NCBI RefSeq assembly: GCF_020144665.1
Contig: NZ_JAAHBQ010000049.1
Span: 1 to 48,252, forward strand
Direction of reading: 5' to 3'
Length of the DNA stretch: 48,252 nucleotides
From: Oscillatoria salina IIICB1
GTDB lineage: Bacteria > Cyanobacteriota > Cyanobacteriia > Cyanobacteriales > SIO1D9
In this document: positions 46,858-48,252 of the stretch, one piece after another
How positions within the stretch are numbered: position 1 is the first letter of the stretch
How the letters are laid out: each line of letters begins with the position of its first letter
Position numbers and translations under genes: made by a program
Notes under the pieces: generated by a model
Told to the model about the DNA's origin: nothing
Database searches by the model: none
The model's input: only the letters and a program-made list of their open reading frames with translations

Positions 46858-47254
46858 CTTGTTTCGGATTATTATCTGGTAAAGTATACCAATATGCCCA
46901 AGCAATTAAAACAGCTTGAAAAGGCAGCCTGACAGCTTGAAACCAGGGAGAATCTGGTATACCATCAAGGTGAATATGATTAATAGCCATGTTAAGATTA
47001 GCTGGAAAAACTGCAATGAATAAAGCTATTAACGACCAAGCAGTAGTACGACTAGCCGGTGGTATTAGTAACCCGAAAAAAGCCAAAATTTCCAAAGCAC
47101 CACTGATATAGACGATCGCTGCGGGCTGCGGAAGAATATCTGGTACAATTTTGATAAATGGTTCTGGGACAAGAAAGTGCAAACTCCCCGCAACTAACAT
47201 ACAGACAGCAAGAACAACTCGAAGAATTTCTTTACTTTTCTGAATTTGGTTCAT
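46820..47254 (-). CDS. DoxX-like small membrane protein
   Basis: A 144-residue membrane protein with about four hydrophobic helices: VVLAVCMLVAGSLHFLVPEP, AAIVYISGALEILAFFGLLI, AWSLIALFIAVFPANLNMAI and AVLIAWAYWYTL. The order and the NxxHxxxP-type turn resemble DoxX/DUF4267-like proteins of uncertain function. The last ten residues (IVPRSWLSKY) are encoded inside the third 119-bp tandem unit, so the C-terminus may have been replaced or duplicated with the repeat. It stands alone between gatC and the final gene. Confidence 0.7.
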   Translation of the reverse strand: MNQIQKSKEILRVVLAVCMLVAGSLHFLVPEPFIKIVPDILPQPAAIVYISGALEILAFFGLLIPPASRTTAWSLIALFIAVFPANLNMAINHIHLDGIPDSPWFQAVRLPFQAVLIAWAYWYTLPDNNPKQASIVPRSWLSKY

Positions 47255-47577
47255 GCTTATTTCCCTACTAACTAAACATTACATTAACCAAGAAATTTTC
47301 CCTCAAACTAAACTAAACTATCGACTAACTAAAGATAGATAATCCTATTGGCGATCGGGATTTGAGGGCGATTTAGCTCTCACCTAGATTTTCCCCCGTC
47401 AGTGTAGTGCAAGAGCAAACAAGGCAAAGCCTTAGCAAACTGACAAGCTCGCTACCAAGATACTTTGAATAATTGGTAGGATATCTAGTATGATGAGAAC
47501 TTAAGAGGTTTTTGACAGTTTTTAGTTAGAAAAAATCCTGAAGATCCTGTCTAGATAAATTAAAAGGAGCGGGAGGT
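47255..47577. other. Intergenic region between divergent doxX-like and HTH-like genes
   Basis: A 323-bp A/T-rich gap. I see no gene, strong hairpin or clear operator. It must hold the promoters of both flanking genes. GGAGCGGGAGG lies just before the ATG at 47578 and is a strong ribosome site. Confidence 0.5.
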
Positions 47578-48069
47578 ATGCCACTACGAGACGAACCTTT
47601 GGAATGGGATTTTAATGCCAAGGTTAAATTTTTTCCGATTTATTATCAAGGAGTAGTAGTAGGATTTTTTAACCCAGAGTATGCAGGGCGAATAGTCAAG
47701 ATTTTAAATGAAGATGAAAATTTACGCAAAGCACTGAAAAATGCTTGTCTTGACTTGCTCAAGGAACAAGGGGGAGATAGCAGTGAACTTGAGGGGTTGA
47801 TGAAAAAATACATTTCTGGTACAAAACGACCCCAGTACGGGACAAAAGCGATCGCGTTTTTATTACGGGAACGACAAGCAGAACTCGATATTAGCGATCG
47901 CGAGTTTGCTCGCTTCTGTGACTCTTATCGTTTATCTTGGGAAAATTTGCAAAATATCTATGCTGGTAAAGCAATTGAAGATAGTCTGATTATACCCCTC
48001 TCCCGCATTTTGGGGAAATCTCCAGGTGAGGTGATCGCCGTGCGCGACGGTTCGCCGAAAAAAAGATAA
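47578..48069 (+). CDS. Unrecognised protein with C-terminal helix-turn-helix-like region
   Basis: A 163-residue soluble protein. Residues 1-65 (PLEWDFNAKVKFFPIYYQGV then VVGFFNPEYAGRIVKIL) are not recognised. Residues about 98-155 (ELDISDREFARFCDSYRLSW, then LSRILGKSPGEVIAV) read like an Xre-type helix-turn-helix, so a DNA-binding regulator is possible. It has a strong ribosome site and normal HIP1 and codon character, so it is probably a real gene. I see no partner gene; the next 183 bp to the window end hold no supported feature. Confidence 0.5.
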   Translation: MPLRDEPLEWDFNAKVKFFPIYYQGVVVGFFNPEYAGRIVKILNEDENLRKALKNACLDLLKEQGGDSSELEGLMKKYISGTKRPQYGTKAIAFLLRERQAELDISDREFARFCDSYRLSWENLQNIYAGKAIEDSLIIPLSRILGKSPGEVIAVRDGSPKKR

Positions 48070-48252
48070 AATTCTCAGCAGTTCATCCTCGGCGGGAACT
48101 AATACAATTAGAAAAGACGACATTAACTTTAGCAATTCTTACTTGAGGGTGGGAAGCTGCTGAATCTTACCAAAAAAAATGGGTTTAAAGCCTCGCTGTT
48201 CTACGGCGACTTTGATTGAAAAGAAACTAGAAAGTTAGTACAATAGTTGATA

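Overview
The window comes from a cyanobacterium. It carries a photosystem I assembly gene (ycf3), cyanobacterial ClpB and GroESL, a Zur/Znu zinc module, a PEP-CTERM protein and very frequent HIP1 octamers (GCGATCGC). The intergenic repeats are also of cyanobacterial style. The genus cannot be fixed from sequence alone; the repeat-rich, defence-rich layout resembles filamentous lineages.

Layout. 1-8060 is housekeeping: the end of an ADP-ribosylglycohydrolase, an AIM24-like protein, two PRC-barrel/DUF2382 stress-type proteins, SufE, a KirBac-type potassium channel, and a Zur-like regulator with znuB, znuC and divergent znuA around a palindromic operator. 8061-12170 holds ClpB, a decayed copy of a PEP-CTERM tail, an intact PEP-CTERM protein and a MITE-like element. 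12196-25943 is a minus-strand type III-D CRISPR-Cas operon. 26174-29583 holds class I ribonucleotide reductase nrdA-nrdB. 29906-40890 is one very large CRISPR array of about 140 repeats of 37 bp. 41188-42575 is the adaptation pair cas1-cas2, followed by a divergent small membrane protein (possible Csx18). 43083-46477 holds groES-groEL under a CIRCE element, ycf3 and gatC. The end has a 119-bp tandem triplication, a DoxX-like membrane protein and a small HTH-like protein.

The CRISPR system is the main interest. In transcription order the effector operon is: Csx3 fused to a P-loop ATPase (putative ring nuclease), Cas10 with an intact GGDD cyclase motif and no visible HD nuclease motif, a Csm3-like RAMP, Csx10 (the Cas5 of type III-D), a Cas11-like small subunit, a CARF protein with a RelE-like tail (Cami1-like), two further Csm3-like RAMPs, a Csx19-like protein, a TIGR03986-like RAMP, an unrecognised two-part protein, a WYL-type regulator (TIGR03985-like) and a Cas6 carrying a C-terminal helix-turn-helix. 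I infer the logic: Cas6 makes crRNAs, the Cas10-Csx10-RAMP complex binds phage mRNA, Cas10 makes cyclic oligoadenylate, the CARF-RelE protein cuts mRNA, and Csx3 switches the signal off.

The array is read on the minus strand: its 8-nt tag would be ACGGAAAC, its degenerate repeat lies at the far left, and its leader lies beside cas2. On the plus strand many spacers look like mRNA sense sequence (Shine-Dalgarno plus ATG, coding frames, a sense T-loop, an oriented terminator). The crRNAs would therefore be antisense to phage transcripts, as an RNA-targeting type III system needs. Several spacers overlap each other and join into continuous coding sequence, which suggests repeated sampling of related viruses.
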